Assembly (NCBI GenBank): GCA_038182865.1
Contig: CP116226.1
Location: 3,844,001-3,908,000 of the forward strand
DNA length: 64,000 nucleotides
Source of the DNA: Microbacterium enclense
Lineage (GTDB): Bacteria; Actinomycetota; Actinomycetes; Actinomycetales; Microbacteriaceae
Reading direction: 5' to 3'
The notes under the pieces were generated by a model. It did no database searches, was not told where the DNA came from, and saw only the letters and a list, made by a program, of their open reading frames with translations. How positions within the stretch are numbered: the stretch's first letter is position 1; each line of letters begins with the position of its first letter. This document shows positions 39,044 to 47,198 of the stretch, one piece after another. Both the position numbers and the translations under genes were made by a program.

Positions 39044-40573
39044 TCAGATCCTGCCCGCGACGTCCCGCCCGACGAGGTCGCCGTCGGGGTTGGGCTCGCT
39101 GAGCTGCTCGCCCGGCGCGGTCGACCCGTCGAGCGGAGGGAGTCCCGCCTCGAGGCGGGAGCCGATCTCGGCATCCACGTTCTTCCAGTACTGGACGGCG
39201 CGATCGCGCACGTCGGCGCGGGTCACTCCCCCGACATGCCCGGTGATGGTCTCGACGAGGCGATCCCGCTGGTCGGGTGTCATGACCTCTCGCACCAGCG
39301 CTCCGGCCTGACCCCAGTCGTCGTCCTCGGGGTGCAGCGTCGCAGCCGAGCGGACGAGGTCGCCGTCGCTCTGCCATCCGCCGTCGCCGGAGCGGCGTGG
39401 ATCGGCCGCGGGTCCTCCCGCCGAGTTCGGCGCGTAGACCGGCACCTCGGGCGGGTTGTACTCGTAGCGCATCGCGCCTTCCTTCGAGTACGAGTGCACC
39501 TCGGTGTGGGGTCGGTTCACCGGCAGCTGCTGGTAGTTCGTGCCCACGCGGTAGCGGTGCGCGTCGGCGTAGCTGAAGATGCGGGCCTGCAGCATCTTGT
39601 CGGGGCTGCCGTCGATGCCGGGCACGAAGTTCGACGGCTCGAACGCCGCCTGCTCGATCTCGGCGAAGTAGTTGCCCGGGTTGCGGTTCAGCTCCATAGT
39701 GCCCACCTCGATCTCGGGGTAGTCGCTGTGCGGCCACACCTTGGTCAGGTCGAACGGGTTGAACCGGTACGTCTTGGCATCCTCGTACGGCATGATCTGC
39801 ACCTTGAGGGTCCAGGTCGGGAACTCCCCCCGCTCGATCGCCGCGTACAGATCGCGGATGTGGAAGTCGGCGTCCTGTCCGGCGATCTGGTCGGCCTCGT
39901 CCTGGGTGAGCGTCTTGTGGCCGAGGTCTGTGTGGAAGTGATACTTCACCCAGAAGCGCTCGCCCTCGGCGTTGATCCACTGGTACGTGTGCGAGCCGTA
40001 CCCGTTCATGTGGCGCCAGGATGCCGGGATGCCGCGGTCTCCCATGAGCCACGTCACCTGGTGCGCGCTCTCGGGCGACAGCGTCCAGAAGTCCCATTGC
40101 ATCGTGTTGTCGCGCAGGTGGCTGCCGGGCAGGCGCTTCTGGGAGCGGATGAAGTCGGGGAACTTGATGCCGTCCTTCACGAAGAAGACGGGGGTGTTGT
40201 TGCCGACGAGGTCGTAGTTGCCCTCGGTCGTGTAGAACTTCAGCGAGAACCCGCGGGGGTCGCGCCACGTATCGGGGCTGCCCTGCTCGCCGGCCACCGA
40301 CGAGAAGCGCGCGAGCATCTCGGTCTCGACGCCGGGCTGGAACAGCGCCGCCCGCGTGTACGCCGAGACGTCGCCCGTGGTGCGGAACGTGCCGAACGCA
40401 CCCCCGCCCTTGGCGTGCACGACGCGCTCAGGAACGCGCTCGCGGTTGAACTGCGCGAGCTTCTCGATGAGGTAGTGGTCGGTGAGAGCGATCGAGCCGT
40501 CGGCCCCGACGCTCTGGGAGTGCTCGTCGCTGGCGACGGGCGCTCCGTTGTTGGCGGTGGTCGGCTCGGTCAT
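39044..40573 (-). CDS. katA: Catalase (heme, clade 3-type small subunit)
   Basis: Breaks down hydrogen peroxide. The 509-residue protein carries catalase marks: ERVVHAKGGGAFGTF (catalytic His), RFSSVAGEQGSPDTWRDPRG, GNNTPVFFVKD (catalytic Asn in YDLVGNNTPVF), WTLSPESAHQVTWLMGDRGI and the proximal heme-ligand region RIFSYADAHRYRVGTN (Tyr). Length and absence of a C-terminal flavodoxin-like domain indicate the small-subunit type. The ATG at 40573 is preceded by GAGGAG; an upstream start four codons earlier is less likely. Divergent from the DUF2945 protein, 183 bases between, including a possible hairpin in the catalase leader (about 40594-40616). Confidence 0.96.
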   Translation of the reverse strand: MTEPTTANNGAPVASDEHSQSVGADGSIALTDHYLIEKLAQFNRERVPERVVHAKGGGAFGTFRTTGDVSAYTRAALFQPGVETEMLARFSSVAGEQGSPDTWRDPRGFSLKFYTTEGNYDLVGNNTPVFFVKDGIKFPDFIRSQKRLPGSHLRDNTMQWDFWTLSPESAHQVTWLMGDRGIPASWRHMNGYGSHTYQWINAEGERFWVKYHFHTDLGHKTLTQDEADQIAGQDADFHIRDLYAAIERGEFPTWTLKVQIMPYEDAKTYRFNPFDLTKVWPHSDYPEIEVGTMELNRNPGNYFAEIEQAAFEPSNFVPGIDGSPDKMLQARIFSYADAHRYRVGTNYQQLPVNRPHTEVHSYSKEGAMRYEYNPPEVPVYAPNSAGGPAADPRRSGDGGWQSDGDLVRSAATLHPEDDDWGQAGALVREVMTPDQRDRLVETITGHVGGVTRADVRDRAVQYWKNVDAEIGSRLEAGLPPLDGSTAPGEQLSEPNPDGDLVGRDVAGRI

Positions 40574-40756
40574 GGCTCTCCTCACGTCGTGGGCCGGGAA
40601 ACGAAAGGCCCACCGACGACGCTACGCGGGGGGTCCGCCATCGACGAGGCATTGCGGATCCCTCGACGACCGCCTAGGGCCGGGATCGTGTCAATCCCCC
40701 GATGTGTCCCGCACGCCCTCGACACCATGGCGGGACCGAACGAGAGGAACGAGACC

Positions 40757-40972
40757 ATGTCGAAGAATCTGTCGAAAGGCGACCGGGTCAGCTGGGACAC
40801 CCCGCAGGGCAAGACCCAGGGCGAGGTCGTCGAGAAGAAGACGAAGGACTTCCAGCACGACGGCCAGAAGTTCACCGCGTCCGACGACGAGCCCGCCTAC
40901 ATCGTGAAGTCGGAGAAGTCGGGCTCGACCGCGGCGCACAAGGGCTCGGCGCTGAACAAGCTGAAGGGCTGA
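40757..40972 (+). CDS. Hypervirulence-associated-protein TUDOR-domain (DUF2945) protein
   Basis: A 71-residue basic protein starting MSKNLSKGDRVSWDTPQGKT, matching the small SH3/TUDOR-like DUF2945 family (GDxVxWxxxxGxxxGxVVEK and PxYxVxSEKSGxxAAHKxSAL). Function unknown; such proteins are found near stress genes in many bacteria. GAGAGGAACG precedes the ATG. Its neighbour is catalase, divergently transcribed, which hints at stress regulation but proves nothing. Confidence 0.88.
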   Translation: MSKNLSKGDRVSWDTPQGKTQGEVVEKKTKDFQHDGQKFTASDDEPAYIVKSEKSGSTAAHKGSALNKLKG

Positions 40973-40983
40973 GCCACGCCGAC

Positions 40984-41071
40984 CGGGCCGAACTCCTGAG
41001 ATCTTGCGAGCTGCGGCCCGCATGCGGGTCCGCGGCAGGGTTCGCGGCGACTTTCTCAGGAGTTCGGCCCG
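40984..41071. repeat. Long inverted repeat with inner palindrome after photolyase-like gene
   Basis: Perfect 18-bp arms, CGGGCCGAACTCCTGAGA at 40984-41001 and its complement at 41054-41071, 52 bases apart. The spacer holds an inner palindrome, CCCGCATGCGGG (41017-41028). The right arm contains the stop codon of the photolyase-like gene. It may act as a bidirectional terminator or be a dispersed palindromic element. Confidence 0.7.
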
Positions 41072-42519
41072 CCGCCGTCCGCGTCCCGCGCCTCCCGCCG
41101 CTTCCGCATCTGCGCGAGCGCCAACCCGAGCCGGTGATTGCCCGCCAGCACGTCCTCGTGCCGCTCGAGGAACCCCCAGTACGCGTCGGTGAACGCCGAG
41201 TCCTTGGCGTCCTGTGCCGACGGCCACCACGAGCCCATCTTCTGCAGGTAGGCCCCACCCGACACGTACGGCTTCGTGGCGACGAAACCGCCGTCGGCGA
41301 ACTGGCTCATGCCCATGACGTTGGGCACCATGACCCAGTCGTACGCGTCGACGAACAACGCGAGGAACCACGCGTTGACCTCCCGCGGAGCGTACCCCTG
41401 CGACAGGAACCAGTTGCCGAGCACCATCAACCGCTCGATGTGGTGCGCGTAGCCCCACCGGTGCACGCGCTCGAGGACGGTCCGCACGGGGATCGGCAGG
41501 TCGCTCGGCATCCGCTTCCCCGAGTACCAGTACTTCTCGACGCGTCCGTCGAGATGCAGCGCGTTGACGTGCTCGAGCTTCGGATGAGCGCGATACATGC
41601 CGCGCATGTACTCCCGCCAGCCGATCACCTGGCGGATGAACCCCTCGACGGATGCCAGCGGCGCATCGGTCCGCGTTGCTGCGGCGACCACTTCCTCGAC
41701 GGTCAGCAGCCCGATGTTCAGCATCGGCGAGATGATCGCGTGGAAGAGGAACGGCTCATCGGCCTTCATCGCGTCTTCGAACCGACCGAAGTCGTGCAGG
41801 CGCTCCGCGACGAAGACGTCGAGCCAGTCGCGGGAGTCCTCGGGTGTGACCGGCAGCCAGAACTGCTCGGCCGCGCCGGGATGCTCCGGGAACAGCTCAT
41901 CCACTTCGGCCATCACCGTGCGAGTGAGGTCATCGGGCTCGATCTGCGGCAACGAAGGGATTTCGACACCCTTCTTCGGAAGCGCCTTGCGATTGTCGGC
42001 GTCGAAGTTCCACCGGCGACCCGCGGGCTTGCCGCCGTCCATCAGGATGCCGGTACGCCGACGCTGCCAACGGTAGAAGTCCTCCATGAGCGGCGTCGGG
42101 TGCTCGGCGAACCAGCCGTCGACGTCTTCCTCGGGCGTGAGGAACAGCCCGTCCGACAGCACCTCGGTGTCGACGTCATGGTCCGCGCAGATGCGGGCGA
42201 CGCGCTCATCGACGGGCCGGTTCGGGTCGCTCATCCACGTCAGCTCGGTGACCCGGTGCGTCGTCAGGAGACGCTCGAGTCCCGCCTTGAAACCGAGATC
42301 GTCGTCGAGGGTGATGCGACGCACCGTTCTGCCCTCGGCCTCGAGCCGCGCGGCCGTGTGCCGCATCGCCGAGATCAGGAGAACGATCTTGTGCCGGTGG
42401 TACGGGAGCTTGGCGAACCGGGGCGCCGACTCGATGAAGAAGAATTCGTCGACCTCGTCGTCGTCGTAAGCCGGATGCTCGGCGAATTGCTGCGTCGCGA
42501 GGATGAGCGCGGCCTTCAT
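41056..42519 (-). CDS. Cryptochrome/photolyase-family protein of the PhrB (FeS-BCP) type, lacking the Fe-S cysteines
   Basis: A 487-residue member of the bacterial cryptochrome/(6-4) photolyase group: N-terminal DPRP-type domain (FIESAPRFAKLPYHRHKIVL, EEDVDGWFAEHP) and C-terminal FAD domain (RQVIGWREYMRGMY, WGYAHHIERLMVLGNWFLSQ, DWVMVPNVMGMSQFADGG). Known members of this type hold a 4Fe-4S cluster bound by four Cys in the C-terminal half; this protein has one Cys in total, in RICADHD, so the cluster must be absent. The region after TKPYVSGGAYLQKMGSWW, where the last cysteines normally occur, is replaced. It may still repair (6-4) photoproducts or act as a photoreceptor. Its start overlaps the DUF2256 stop (ATGA). 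Ends inside the inverted repeat at 41054. Confidence 0.9.
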   Translation of the reverse strand: MKAALILATQQFAEHPAYDDDEVDEFFFIESAPRFAKLPYHRHKIVLLISAMRHTAARLEAEGRTVRRITLDDDLGFKAGLERLLTTHRVTELTWMSDPNRPVDERVARICADHDVDTEVLSDGLFLTPEEDVDGWFAEHPTPLMEDFYRWQRRRTGILMDGGKPAGRRWNFDADNRKALPKKGVEIPSLPQIEPDDLTRTVMAEVDELFPEHPGAAEQFWLPVTPEDSRDWLDVFVAERLHDFGRFEDAMKADEPFLFHAIISPMLNIGLLTVEEVVAAATRTDAPLASVEGFIRQVIGWREYMRGMYRAHPKLEHVNALHLDGRVEKYWYSGKRMPSDLPIPVRTVLERVHRWGYAHHIERLMVLGNWFLSQGYAPREVNAWFLALFVDAYDWVMVPNVMGMSQFADGGFVATKPYVSGGAYLQKMGSWWPSAQDAKDSAFTDAYWGFLERHEDVLAGNHRLGLALAQMRKRREARDADGGGPNS

Positions 42520-42671
42520 GCGCGCCGCCTCTGCTTCGCTGCGTGCGCTCGGCACCCGCGGGAGCAGTACAGCACCTGATCCCATTGGTCGCGCCCGTTC
42601 CACCGCTTGCGGTCGGAGAAGGGGCGACCGCAGTACGCACAGGGCTTGGAGCGGACCTCGGGTCGTGGCAT
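42516..42671 (-). CDS. DUF2256 zinc-finger-like protein
   Basis: A 51-residue basic protein with a treble of cysteine pairs (CAYCGRPF, CSRGC) and the family run KRWNGRDQWDQVLYC. DUF2256 proteins commonly sit next to cryptochrome/PhrB-type genes, and here the stop overlaps the photolyase-like start, so the two are co-translated. Function unknown; a zinc finger that helps the photolyase is an inference. Start ATG at 42671. Confidence 0.85.
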   Translation of the reverse strand: MPRPEVRSKPCAYCGRPFSDRKRWNGRDQWDQVLYCSRGCRAHAAKQRRRA

Positions 42672-42783
42672 GCCGTCATCGTCGCAAAACGGCTCTCCGG
42701 CGTTCGGGGGCTTGCGCTGGCACGACCATCGGGTTCGCGCAAGGCCCGCGCGGTGTGCCGCGCCCTCGTGGTCGGGTGGCGCC

Positions 42784-42915
42784 ATGGATACGACATCAGA
42801 CCGTACGAACGACACCGCCGACGAGCCCGACGAACTCGAAAGGGCCGACGCCCCGCAGATCCCCGACACGACCGACGACGGCGACACCCCCGTCGACAAC
42901 CCCTCCGGCGGGTGA
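42784..42915 (+). CDS. Small acidic hypothetical protein
   Basis: A 43-residue, very acidic product (MDTTSDRTNDTADEPDELER and onwards, ending PVDNPSGG) with no hydrophobic core, likely disordered. It is closely followed by a strong terminator, which supports it as a transcribed gene. A weak GGTGG precedes the ATG. I do not recognise it; conservation was not tested. Confidence 0.45.
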   Translation: MDTTSDRTNDTADEPDELERADAPQIPDTTDDGDTPVDNPSGG

Positions 42916-42923
42916 ACATGCGA

Positions 42924-42953
42924 AGCGGCCCCGCCCTTGCGGGCGGGGCCGCT
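42924..42953. terminator. Bidirectional terminator
   Basis: Perfect 13-bp stem AGCGGCCCCGCCC with a 4-base loop, between the small acidic gene and the convergent pyridoxamine-oxidase-family gene. Confidence 0.75.
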
Positions 42954-42962
42954 CGAATCACC

Positions 42963-43454
42963 TCACGCGGGGAGGTCGAACTTCTCGTTCTCTCCTCCGC
43001 GGGGACGCTCGCCCGTGACCTTCGACGTGACGAGGGCGATGGCCGTCGCGATGCGACCGCCGGCGCTGCTCCAGTACTCCCCGCTCAGAGCGTCCACCCG
43101 CAGGAGAGTCACGTCGGGGGACTCGGGGCCGTCGGGGAACCACGCCTCGACGGTCGTCGACCACAATTCCTTGAGCTTCGCGAGGTCGTCGACGATCTCG
43201 GCCTCGCCCGCGAGCGAGAGCCAGGCGCTGTCGCCGCTGAACGACAGTCCCACGTGGGGGTCGCGCCGCACGTGCTCGACCGCGGAGGCGTGCGTGCCGA
43301 CGATGAACCACAGGTCGCCATCGCTCTCGGTCTCCTGCACCGTCAGCGGATGGGCGTGCAACGCGCCGTCCTCGGCGCGGGTGGTGACCATCGCGAAGCG
43401 GAACTTCTTCAGTAGTTCGTTCAGCGTGTCGAGCGCGGACTCAGTGGATGACAT
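42963..43454 (-). CDS. Pyridoxamine 5'-phosphate oxidase-family (general stress protein 26-like) protein
   Basis: A 163-residue split-barrel flavin-binding protein: FAMVTTRAEDGALHAHPLTV, LWFIVGTHASAVEHVRRDPH and VGLSFSGDSAWLSLAGEAEI match the Pfam-type general stress protein 26 group. It probably binds FMN or F420; function unknown. GAGAGGAAC precedes the ATG at 43454. Confidence 0.88.
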   Translation of the reverse strand: MSSTESALDTLNELLKKFRFAMVTTRAEDGALHAHPLTVQETESDGDLWFIVGTHASAVEHVRRDPHVGLSFSGDSAWLSLAGEAEIVDDLAKLKELWSTTVEAWFPDGPESPDVTLLRVDALSGEYWSSAGGRIATAIALVTSKVTGERPRGGENEKFDLPA

Positions 43455-43505
43455 GGTGTTCCTCTCGTCGAAGCCCTCAGCCCATCGCGCCCCCTTCGTC
43501 TCGCG

Positions 43506-43856
43506 CTACGTATTGACGTCGGCATCGTCGTCTGCTCTCGGAGGCGCGAGGCGATCCAACGCGGCGACCGCCTCCCGCGCACGGGCGATCCGGGCGGCGA
43601 CCTCGTCGTCCCACCATCGCGGTCCCCGCTCCCCGAGTCCCGTCTTCGCCAACCCCACCCGATGCCGCGCATCGGCGACGGCGTCGTCGTCGCCCACCCT
43701 CTTCCCGCTGCGGACGCCCGACCGCGCACGCCCGAGGTGCGATCGCAGGCGCGCCGCGAGATCTTCCGGGAGTGCGGGATCAGTACGCCGCCATCGTCGA
43801 CCGTCGATCACCAACCAGCGTTCGGCCTGGACGTCGCTGTTCTCTCCGGATGCCAT
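43506..43856 (-). CDS. Conserved actinobacterial hypothetical protein
   Basis: A 116-residue soluble protein: RWLVIDGRRWRRTDPALPED, a helical Arg/Ala-rich centre with RVGLAKTGLGERGPRWWDDE, and an acidic tail. This pattern recurs in many actinobacteria, often labelled biopolymer transporter Tol without evidence. No membrane segment or catalytic motif is visible. Codon use is normal. ATG start at 43856, no strong ribosome site. Confidence 0.72.
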   Translation of the reverse strand: MASGENSDVQAERWLVIDGRRWRRTDPALPEDLAARLRSHLGRARSGVRSGKRVGDDDAVADARHRVGLAKTGLGERGPRWWDDEVAARIARAREAVAALDRLAPPRADDDADVNT

Positions 43857-44085
43857 GACCCCAGTGCACCCGGTCGCGGCGGCCCCGAGAATCTCCCGGG
43901 CGAGCGGGGGGCATTCGTGCTACCGTAGAGATATTCGTTCTGGGACTTGCTTCATCGACGCCCGCCTCATCGTTGAGATGCCGGGCGCACGGCGCCGAGC
44001 CGTTTCGAACAGCAATCCCACCCCTGATCATCGCGTGCGTCGCTCGACGGCTCCGGTCCTCGCGTCGCACTCGCGGAAAGTTTCT

Positions 44086-44370
44086 GTGTCTTCGCTTCAC
44101 CCTTCGCCACTGTCGTGGCGCCAGGCCGATCTCGACGTCTTCGTCGCGACGGCCGGATCCGACTATGCCGGTTTCGTCGGCGCGGCCACCTCGGGCTACG
44201 AAGCCCAAGGTCCGCTCGGCGAGAACCTCGGCATCCACACGTCCGTCGGGGCGGCTCAGGCCGCCGTCGACGGGCACCGCGTACGCGTCACCACTTCGGT
44301 GTCGCGGCGTCCCCGTCCGCTCCGCGTTCGTCGGAACGGCGCCCACGGTCGCTTCTGCGGCCCAACATGA
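44086..44370 (+). CDS. Small conserved-looking hypothetical protein upstream of cspA
   Basis: A 94-residue product whose N-terminal part, LSWRQADLDVFVATAGSDYA and the following GFVGAATSGYEAQGPLGENL, has the look of a small actinobacterial domain (an Asp-x-Tyr-x-Gly-Phe strand then a Gly-rich turn), while the tail is Arg-rich. GTG at 44086 with GGAAAG just upstream is chosen; an ATG at 43978 in the same frame gives a longer form. The preceding 230 bases (43857-44085) hold a -10-like TACCGT (43921) but no other gene. Sixteen bases separate it from cspA, so they may share a transcript. Confidence 0.5.
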   Translation: MSSLHPSPLSWRQADLDVFVATAGSDYAGFVGAATSGYEAQGPLGENLGIHTSVGAAQAAVDGHRVRVTTSVSRRPRPLRVRRNGAHGRFCGPT

Positions 44371-44386
44371 ATAAAGGAAGAACACG

Positions 44387-44590
44387 ATGGCCACTGGCAC
44401 CGTGAAATGGTTCAACTCTGAAAAGGGCTACGGCTTCATCGCTCCCGATGACGGCTCCGCCGACCTGTTCGCGCACTTCAGCGCGATCCAGGGCAACGGC
44501 TTCAAGGAGCTGACGGAAGCACAGAAGGTCGAATTCGACGCCGAGCAGGGCCCCAAGGGCATGCAGGCGGCGAACATCCGCCCCCTCTAA
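44387..44590 (+). CDS. cspA: Cold-shock protein
   Basis: A 67-residue CspA-type OB-fold protein: MATGTVKWFNSEKGYGFIAP, then DLFAHFSAIQ, with the two RNA-binding motifs KGYGFIAP and LFAHFS. It binds single-stranded RNA/DNA and melts secondary structure; it may be constitutive or cold-inducible. AAAGGAAG precedes the ATG. Followed by a strong terminator. Confidence 0.96.
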   Translation: MATGTVKWFNSEKGYGFIAPDDGSADLFAHFSAIQGNGFKELTEAQKVEFDAEQGPKGMQAANIRPL

Positions 44591-44604
44591 GCTCCGCCCA
44601 CCGC

Positions 44605-44644
44605 GAAAGCCGGGTCTCGTCGCACTGCGACGGGCCCGGCTTTC
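44605..44644 (+). terminator. cspA terminator
   Basis: Hairpin with a perfect ten-pair base (GAAAGCCGGG) and a further paired inner part around ACT, 14 bases after the cspA stop; continues into TTTCGTC. Confidence 0.8.
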
Positions 44645-44666
44645 GTCATCTCCCGGATTTCCTCAG

Positions 44667-44696
44667 ATGTGCATTCCCAGTGAGGTTCCTGCACAT
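44667..44696. promoter_or_regulatory. Inverted repeat upstream of the desaturase gene
   Basis: ATGTGCA (44667-44673) and TGCACAT (44690-44696), 16 bases apart, in the promoter region of the fatty acid desaturase. The second half overlaps CACATGTG, itself a palindrome. A possible operator for temperature or lipid-responsive control; function inferred. Confidence 0.35.
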
Positions 44697-44752
44697 GTGA
44701 ACGTATTCCTGAGCGCCCATACGAGGGCACGTAGGGTGGGCCTGACCCGGGG

Positions 44753-45907
44753 ATGCCTCCCGGTTCCCGACCCCGGTCACCCCGATCCGAGGAGCAGTTC
44801 ATCGCCTCCACCATCGTCGAGTCCCGTCTCGGCCCCGTCCGTCAGACCTACTCCGGCACCACCGAATTCCCCCCGATCGCGAAGGCCTATACCGAGCTCT
44901 CCCAGGTCGTCCGCGAAAGCGGGCTCCTCGTCCGTACGCGCGTCTTCTACGCCCTCGTCGGTACCGCGATCGTCCTCGTCTTCGCCGGTTGCGTCACGGG
45001 TTTCATCCTTCTCGGCGACAGTTGGTTCCAACTGCTGATCGCTGCAGCCCTCGGCATCCTGTTCACCCAGGTCGCCTTCCTCGCCCACGAGGCGAACCAC
45101 CGACAGATCTTCGCCTCCGGTCCCGCCAATGACCGTCTGGCACTGTGGATCGGCAACGGCATCGTCGGCATGAGCCAGTCGTGGTGGGCATCGAAGCACA
45201 CCCGGCACCACGCCAACCCCAACCGCGTCGGGAAAGACCCCGACATCGAGATCGACACGATCTCGTTCCTCGACGAGGACGCGGCGAAGGCCCGTGGCAT
45301 CCAGCGCTGGATCACCCAGCGCCAGGGCTGGCTCTTCTTCCCCCTCTTGACCCTCGAGGGCCTGAACCTGCACGTGCTGGCCATTCGCCACCTGGTGTCG
45401 CGGGGAGAGGTCAAGGGACGCTGGACCGAGCTCGCGCTGATCGCGCTGCGCTTCGCCGTGTTCGTCGCTCCGGTCTTCGTCTTCCTCCCGATCGGCATGG
45501 CGTTCGCGTTCGTCGGTGTGCAGCTCGCGGTGTTCGGTGTCTACATGGGGGCCTCCTTCGCCCCCAATCACAAGGGCATGGCGGTGATCGCCCCGGGAGC
45601 CAAGCTCGATTTCTTCAGCAAGCAGGTACGGACCTCGCGCAACATCTCCGGCGGCTGGTGGGCCACGTGGCTCATGGGCGGGCTCAACTACCAGATCGAG
45701 CACCACCTGTTCCCGAACATGCCTCGTCCGCACCTCAGCCGTGCACGAGAGATCGTGATCGAGCACTGCCAGACACTGGGCGTCCCTTACGTCGAGACGA
45801 CGCTGTTCCAGTCGTACGGCATTGTGATCGCCTACCTGAACCGGGTCGGTCTGGCAGCTCGCGACCCCTTCGAGTGCCCGCTCACGTCGACGGCTCGCCG
45901 CGTCTGA
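44753..45907 (+). CDS. Fatty acid desaturase (acyl-lipid / acyl-CoA type)
   Basis: A membrane di-iron desaturase of up to 384 residues with the three histidine clusters HEANH (in FLAHEANHRQI), HTRHH (in SKHTRHHANP) and QIEHH (in GLNYQIEHHLFPN), and two pairs of transmembrane helices. It would introduce a double bond in membrane lipids, fitting with its cold-shock neighbour. The ATG at 44753 gives an N-terminus of Pro/Arg/Ser residues; a strong GAGGAG lies just before the codon ATC in EEQFIASTIVESRLG, where related proteins usually begin, so the true start may be an unusual ATC near 44801. A perfect palindromic terminator follows. Confidence 0.92.
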   Translation: MPPGSRPRSPRSEEQFIASTIVESRLGPVRQTYSGTTEFPPIAKAYTELSQVVRESGLLVRTRVFYALVGTAIVLVFAGCVTGFILLGDSWFQLLIAAALGILFTQVAFLAHEANHRQIFASGPANDRLALWIGNGIVGMSQSWWASKHTRHHANPNRVGKDPDIEIDTISFLDEDAAKARGIQRWITQRQGWLFFPLLTLEGLNLHVLAIRHLVSRGEVKGRWTELALIALRFAVFVAPVFVFLPIGMAFAFVGVQLAVFGVYMGASFAPNHKGMAVIAPGAKLDFFSKQVRTSRNISGGWWATWLMGGLNYQIEHHLFPNMPRPHLSRAREIVIEHCQTLGVPYVETTLFQSYGIVIAYLNRVGLAARDPFECPLTSTARRV

Positions 45908-45926
45908 CCGCACACTCCACGTCGAG

Positions 45927-45958
45927 GGCGTCGCGACCGGGATCCCGGTCGCGACGCC
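45927..45958. terminator. Palindromic terminator after desaturase gene
   Basis: A perfect 32-base palindrome with arms GGCGTCGCGACCGGGA, followed by TTTCGCG on the plus strand. It lies between convergent genes and probably serves both. Confidence 0.8.
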
Positions 45959-45974
45959 TTTCGCGTTGACGGGA

Positions 45975-46577
45975 TCAGCCGCGCGCGTCGGGCTTGGGCG
46001 CGGGACACTCCCCGCCGGCTTCGGTCGCCCGCTCGAAGTGCCAGCGCTCGTTCGCGTATGTCTGGCACAGCCCCCACTGCCGCCCGTGGTCGATGATCCA
46101 CAACTGCGCGTCGAGGGTTCCCACGTCCACGGCACGGCCGGTCACGTGACTCGATGTCTCTGGCGTCGCGACGTACTGGCGTGCGATGTCCTCGCTGCCG
46201 TACGTGCGTACGGCGTCGGCGAGGAGCCGCCGCTGCAGATCGACACTGCGCCATCCGCTGGTGATGTCGAACCGGATGCCGTCGGCGTCCGCCGCAGCCT
46301 GCGCTCCGCGGAGGGCTTCCAGAAGCTCGGGATCCAATCGGGCCAATGCGGGGTGGGTGTCATCGTCGACCGTCAGCGGCGCCTCGGAGGGCACGAGACC
46401 GTCGGCCTCCGTCGGGACGAAGACCCCGGCCGGCCGCACGGACGAGGCGAACGATGTGAACGTCACCGTGACGGCGAGGGCGATCACGGCGGTGAGGAGG
46501 AGAACGATCCCACCCGCGGTGGCGAGCAGGAACAGGAGCGGGCGGTGACGCGAAGCGGGGCGTGAGAGAACGGCCAT
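45975..46577 (-). CDS. Membrane-anchored D-alanyl-D-alanine carboxypeptidase, VanY-type
   Basis: A 200-residue protein with an N-terminal transmembrane anchor (about 13-40, LLFLLATAGGIVLLLTAVIA) and an extracellular peptidase M15B domain. The zinc and catalytic residues are in SSHVTGRAVDV (His, Asp) and ERWHFE (Glu, His), with the conserved SGWRS loop. It trims D-Ala from peptidoglycan stem peptides. Convergent with the desaturase gene. VanY-type enzymes also occur in glycopeptide-resistance clusters, but no vanHAX-type genes are present. Confidence 0.9.
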   Translation of the reverse strand: MAVLSRPASRHRPLLFLLATAGGIVLLLTAVIALAVTVTFTSFASSVRPAGVFVPTEADGLVPSEAPLTVDDDTHPALARLDPELLEALRGAQAAADADGIRFDITSGWRSVDLQRRLLADAVRTYGSEDIARQYVATPETSSHVTGRAVDVGTLDAQLWIIDHGRQWGLCQTYANERWHFERATEAGGECPAPKPDARG

Positions 46578-46643
46578 GACCGCAGTCCATCGGCCCGCTC
46601 GTTGCCAGACCGTATGGTGCGACGCATACGCCGGCGATACGCG

Positions 46644-47147
46644 TCAGCCGCGATCGACCTCGTGCAGGGTCACGTCCCGCACCTCTCCCGCCGAGAGGGC
46701 GAGGGTCATCATGGTGCAGCGAGGTTGGCGTCGCCGATCGGTGGGCGACCCCGGGTTGAGCAGACGCAGACCCCCCGGGGTGACGGTGTCCCAGGGGATG
46801 TGGCTGTGACCGAACACGAGAAGGTCTGCATCGGCGAAGGCGGTATCCATTCGCTTCTCCCTCCCCGTCGCCGCGCCGGTCTCGTGGATCACCGCGACAC
46901 GGACGCCCTCGATCTCGGCACGGGCGATCTCGGGAAGGCGGGCGCGCAGGTCGGCGCCGTCGTTGTTGCCCCACACCCCGAGCACGGGCCCGAGAGCGGA
47001 GAGCTCGTCGAGCACCGATTCGGTGACCCAGTCACCGGCGTGCACGATGAGATCGACCCCGGATGCCGCTCGCCGCACGGCATCCGGAAGCGTCCGGGCC
47101 CGCTTCGGCACATGTGTGTCGGCCACGAGGAGCAGTCGGGTCGCCAT
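46644..47147 (-). CDS. Metallophosphoesterase (YfcE/MJ0936-type)
   Basis: A 167-residue calcineurin-like phosphodiesterase: LVADTHVPKRA (Asp, His), VHAGDWVTE (Asp), VWGNNDGADL (Asn-Asp/His-like GNND), VIHETG and VFGHSHIPW. All metal-binding motifs are present. The substrate is unknown; small members of the family hydrolyse artificial phosphodiesters. The ATG at 47147 is 51 bases from the divergent response-regulator gene, so both promoters must lie in that interval. Confidence 0.9.
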   Translation of the reverse strand: MATRLLLVADTHVPKRARTLPDAVRRAASGVDLIVHAGDWVTESVLDELSALGPVLGVWGNNDGADLRARLPEIARAEIEGVRVAVIHETGAATGREKRMDTAFADADLLVFGHSHIPWDTVTPGGLRLLNPGSPTDRRRQPRCTMMTLALSAGEVRDVTLHEVDRG

Positions 47148-47198
47148 ACGTCCACGCTACATACGCCCGCGATATGCCGGCCCGCCTACGATGACGGG

